From an uncultured Lachnospiraceae bacterium (GTDB lineage: Bacteria; Bacillota; Clostridia; Lachnospirales; Lachnospiraceae): 9,195 nucleotides of DNA. The stretch spans positions 354 to 9,548 of the forward strand of contig CAJTMZ010000121.1 of NCBI GenBank assembly GCA_910577445.1. Direction: 5' to 3'. The position numbers and the translations under genes are program-made. This document shows positions 7,024 through 9,195 of the stretch, one piece after another. Within the stretch, counting starts at the first letter, position 1, and the number at the start of each line of letters is the position of its first letter. The notes beneath the pieces were generated by a model. It was not told where the DNA came from. It made no database searches and was given only the letters and a program-made list of their open reading frames with translations.

Positions 7024-7060
7024 TGTTTTTCTCCTTTCCCTTTGCAGAGAGAAAACAATG
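7021..7060 (-). promoter_or_regulatory. Hairpin enclosing the nuclease start codon and ribosome binding site
   Basis: On the transcript, CATTGTTTTCTC (7060-7049) can pair with GAGAAAAACAATG (7033-7021): nine perfect pairs, one bulged A, three more pairs and a possible wobble. The right arm contains the whole AUG and the 3' part of AAAGGAG; the rest of the ribosome binding site is in the loop. If formed, it would reduce initiation. The stem is AU-rich, so its stability is moderate. Confidence 0.55.
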
Positions 7061-7320
7061 ACTGTAAAGAAAATTCACCAGCGAAAATTCCGCAAAAATC
7101 CTTTCATTCAGGTCCGGCTCCCTGCTTATTAATAAATAGTTGGTTGAATAGTAAGCAAGGATTCCATTCGTCAGCAGCATACAAAACATTGCGTTTTATA
7201 ATCACATTTGAATGTACATGTGGTAAACTGCTCTCAATGTTCAACAGACAATGCACTTAATATGTGCATAAAAGATAATCAGATTGTTTGAACGTCTTTT
7301 CGTCAGAATTTCTTTGCTAT
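7061..7320 (-). other. Long structured 5' leader of the nuclease transcript
   Basis: The predicted transcript runs about 300 nt from near 7320 to the ATG at 7023 without a convincing gene. Near its 5' end, GTTCAA (7293-7288) pairs with TTGAAC (7244-7239), extendable past one bulged A, enclosing an inner perfect stem ATGCAC (7269-7264) with GTGCAT (7256-7251). Two copies of GAATTTTC (7090-7083 and 7076-7069) precede the start-codon hairpin. A 73-codon frame (ATG at 7189) crosses the leader and runs into the nuclease gene in another frame; it has no ribosome binding site and no recognised similarity, so I do not call it a gene. I recognise no known riboswitch class. Confidence 0.4.
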
Positions 7321-7326
7321 GAAATT

Positions 7327-7355
7327 ATAATATCAAAAGGCTTTTTCACTGTCAA
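7327..7355 (-). promoter_or_regulatory. Consensus sigma-A promoter upstream of the nuclease gene
   Basis: On the minus strand: a perfect TTGACA (7355-7350), exactly 17 bases, then TATTAT (7332-7327), with an overlapping TATAAT three bases further on. It is the best promoter in the window. It should drive the nuclease gene and the overlapping HAD gene, starting near 7320. Confidence 0.8.
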
Positions 7356-7362
7356 GGGCAGG

Positions 7363-7400
7363 ATGGGAAAAATATGGAACACCTATGATACTTTTCCCAT
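7363..7400. repeat. Inverted repeat just upstream of the nuclease promoter
   Basis: ATGGGAAAA (7363-7371) and TTTTCCCAT (7392-7400) form a 9-bp perfect inverted repeat separated by 20 bases, ending 7 bases upstream of the -35 box. It may be a protein-binding site or the degenerate terminator of the upstream fkbH/VOC transcript; the T-run is inside the stem, so it is not a classical terminator. Confidence 0.4.
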
Positions 7401-7433
7401 AAAAGCCATCTTGAATTTTCCTATACACATGAA

Positions 7434-7761
7434 TTACTTTTCATTATCTTCTTTGTCCTCTAAAATCTCAATTAAACCAAGCTTTGTTAACAAAAATGCT
7501 GCTCTTTTTCCGTCAAACAGCCTTGTTAGATTCGGCTGCGAAACCACTTTTACTCCATAATTTACAAATTCAGATATTTTTACATCTATATCATCCGTGC
7601 TGTAACATATATGATACAGATAATTCTTTCTTTTGAGCAGGTCTTCTACAATTTCGCCGCTGACAAGCTCTATTTAGGTTCCATCTTTCAAAATAATCAC
7701 ACATATCTCTGCCCCTTTACGCTCATCGAATATTTTTTGAACAAACAATTAATCGGTATCC
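7434..7761 (-). pseudogene. Decayed VOC (glyoxalase-fold) family gene
   Basis: Translating the minus strand just after the fkbH stop gives GYRLIVCSK, then, after a frame change at an A6 run (7738-7733), KIFDERKGAEICVIILKDGT, a TAA stop (7676-7674), IELVSGEIVEDLLKRK, LYHICYSTDDID, and finally GKRAAFLLTKLGLIEILE to a TAA at 7436-7434. The pattern (IELVS, YHICY, GLIEIL) is the VOC superfamily C-terminal module, with Glu, His and Glu at the usual metal-ligand positions. The stop replaces what is normally Glu in DGTEIELV, one base change from GAA. Roughly the first 25-30 residues, including the first metal-ligand His, are absent because the homology begins at the fkbH stop. With three lesions it cannot make a normal protein. 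Related VOC proteins accompany FkbH-type genes in acyl-modification loci, which fits a remnant of the same locus. Confidence 0.75.
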
Positions 7762-7763
7762 CT

Positions 7764-9195
7764 CTAAAGAGAATATTCCCACATTATCTTTCCATTCTCA
7801 TCTATATTAACCAGTTCAAAACCTAACAATCCATAAAAGTCTTTTACGATTCCATTCTTTTTCGTCGGAATATATTCCCCAACTATTTTCTTTACTTGCC
7901 TTTCTCTACATCTCTTTTTCAAATATTCAAATAGTTTATACTCCCCATTTCTCCTAAGTACCCGACAGCTCATAAGCCATAACTCAATGTATAAAGTCTT
8001 CTCTGCAAATCTCCCTAATAAAATTGTGATTAATCCATTATCTCCAAACTTATCTGCCATTCGTCCTTGTATGCACAAATAGCCTTCCGGGTCTGTTGCT
8101 CTTCTAATTACTTCATTCATACTTAGCCGCATAGTAGTTAAATTAAACTGATTCGTTTTATTAATTAATTGTGTAATCCGTTCAAATGCAGCCTCCTCAA
8201 AGTTGGTAAAGGTCCATATCATATTTAATGATTCCAAATACTCATTATAATCGGGAAAATTTTTTTGTTCTTCTTCTCGCTTAGCGTTTTGCAAATAGTA
8301 GATTGTCCTTATGCCATCTTCTTCTGTATGCGTAGTTACCTCAAATAACCGACATTCTTCAATTTCATTTATGTAATTCTCCACTTTAGTAAGAACCGGT
8401 GCTATGACTGCATCCAGTCTATTCTTTATCTCATCTCGTTCAACAGGATTATCATCTATGAATACAAATGAGTCTACACCAAGATTTAATTCCAAAGCCA
8501 TCTTGACAAGATTCTCACTTTTAGGATTCCAATTTGCAATAAATGAGGTGAAATCCTCTTTTTTTATCATCATTTCACTTCTTTCAAATGCGCTACCTGC
8601 AATACTCTCATCATTTTTTGATATCACCCCCAAAATGATTCCTGTTCGCTTTAGCCTCCGCACATATTCCTGGAATGCAATATATGCCTCGCCCTGTGGT
8701 GAATCATTCCCTATCACAATCTGCTCCGGTCCATCATCTCCTACAGCACCGCCCCACAATGTATTATCAAGATCAAGTGTCAAACACTTTTTATTTAAAC
8801 CGCATAATGATACAATTATTGCAGATAAATTCTGTGCAATTAGCGGAATTGCATCAATACACATTGCATATTTATATCTATACCAATAAGACGGAGATGC
8901 CCACTCCTTCACTCCATAATAGGCGGCCAGATAATTAATATCATTGATATAAAAATTACTGTTTTCTTCTGCCAGGGAATTCATTAGCATATTCAACCTG
9001 TTTATAAAATTAACTGTTCCTGAAGTATCCCATATTTCACGATTTCCCATTATCCGATAATATGGCAGTTCAAAATTATTACATATTACCGGACAAACAT
9101 ATTTCTCTGATAATGCATTTACAACCTGCTTTATTCTGGCGAATTCTGTTTGAAGCTTTTTCTCTACTATTTTTTTTTCTTCAAACGGTTCTGGC
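7764..9195 (-). CDS. FkbH-like HAD-IIIC protein (5' end outside window)
   Basis: The frame is open from the right edge (first full codon at 9194) to TAG at 7766-7764, about 476 visible residues. The ATG at 9050 is internal: upstream in-frame sequence includes VICNNFELPYYRIMGNREIW, the typical N-terminal FkbH segment. Counting from that ATG, HAD motifs are LTLDLDNTLWGG (Asp93, Asp95), GVISKND (Ser144), NWNPKSENL (Lys177) and FIDDNPVERDEI (Asp199, Asp200). The C-terminal GNAT-like region has the hallmark NKTNQFNLTTMRLS and ends with a normal FkbH terminus. Characterised FkbH proteins load a glyceryl unit from 1,3-bisphosphoglycerate onto an acyl carrier protein and dephosphorylate it; relatives occur in polysaccharide loci. 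No carrier-protein gene is visible here. The gene is AT-rich compared with the left part of the window. Confidence 0.93.
   Translation of the reverse strand, partial: PEPFEEKKIVEKKLQTEFARIKQVVNALSEKYVCPVICNNFELPYYRIMGNREIWDTSGTVNFINRLNMLMNSLAEENSNFYINDINYLAAYYGVKEWASPSYWYRYKYAMCIDAIPLIAQNLSAIIVSLCGLNKKCLTLDLDNTLWGGAVGDDGPEQIVIGNDSPQGEAYIAFQEYVRRLKRTGIILGVISKNDESIAGSAFERSEMMIKKEDFTSFIANWNPKSENLVKMALELNLGVDSFVFIDDNPVERDEIKNRLDAVIAPVLTKVENYINEIEECRLFEVTTHTEEDGIRTIYYLQNAKREEEQKNFPDYNEYLESLNMIWTFTNFEEAAFERITQLINKTNQFNLTTMRLSMNEVIRRATDPEGYLCIQGRMADKFGDNGLITILLGRFAEKTLYIELWLMSCRVLRRNGEYKLFEYLKKRCRERQVKKIVGEYIPTKKNGIVKDFYGLLGFELVNIDENGKIMWEYSL

Noticed and set aside
6968..7189. 73-codon minus-strand frame in the nuclease leader
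   Set aside because: No ribosome binding site at 7189, runs into the nuclease gene in another frame, and ends in a low-complexity Lys/Glu stretch that mirrors the nuclease N-terminus. Kept only as a remark on the leader.
7204..7220. Small overlapping palindromes (ACATT/AATGT, ACATGT) in the nuclease leader
   Set aside because: Too short in AT-rich sequence to distinguish from chance.
7288..7560. 90-codon plus-strand frame
   Set aside because: It is antisense to the VOC pseudogene and the nuclease promoter region; no motif or initiation signal.
8404..8889. 161-codon plus-strand frame
   Set aside because: Antisense shadow of the FkbH HAD domain, rich in Ser/Phe/Ile as expected for the reverse of AT-rich coding DNA.

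Overview
The window looks like chromosome of a gut clostridium, most likely a Lachnospiraceae member. This rests on a bile salt hydrolase close to the clostridial enzymes, a citrate synthase with the clostridial EHGGGN active-site box, an Rpn-type nuclease of the kind abundant in that family, and strong AAAGGAG ribosome binding sites. No rRNA or other taxonomic marker is present, so this is inference.

Left part (1-3925), moderately GC-rich. The 3' part of an AraC-family regulator (+) runs in from the left edge and meets a complete bile salt hydrolase gene (-) tail to tail; the two stop codons share one TTAA. The hydrolase has its own near-consensus promoter. Next comes a stretch of about 700 bases with one doubtful small membrane-protein ORF (-), two plus-strand hairpins with T-runs, and the upstream region of a stand-alone citrate synthase gene (+). 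The citrate synthase ends in a very strong hairpin terminator.

Right part (3962-9195), all on the minus strand and progressively more AT-rich. In transcription order it has: the 3' portion of an FkbH-like HAD-IIIC gene that is open to the right edge; a decayed VOC (glyoxalase-fold) gene with a frameshift, an internal stop and a missing N-terminus, which no intact ORF covers; a consensus sigma-A promoter; a leader of about 300 nt with nested stems; an Rpn/PD-(D/E)XK nuclease gene whose start codon lies inside a hairpin; and, overlapping it by ATGA, a large HAD-superfamily protein of the COG5610 type. FkbH and COG5610-type proteins are both common in surface-polysaccharide or acyl-modification loci, so the window probably clips the end of such a locus, apparently eroded and with a selfish or defence-type nuclease in it.

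The most notable points are the nuclease expression architecture (long leader, sequestered start, candidate internal start for a C-terminal product), the VOC pseudogene fused against the fkbH stop, and an S-R-G tripeptide in the substrate-selectivity loop of the bile salt hydrolase. I found no CRISPR array, tRNA, rRNA or insertion sequence. I did not find a clearly new multi-gene system.
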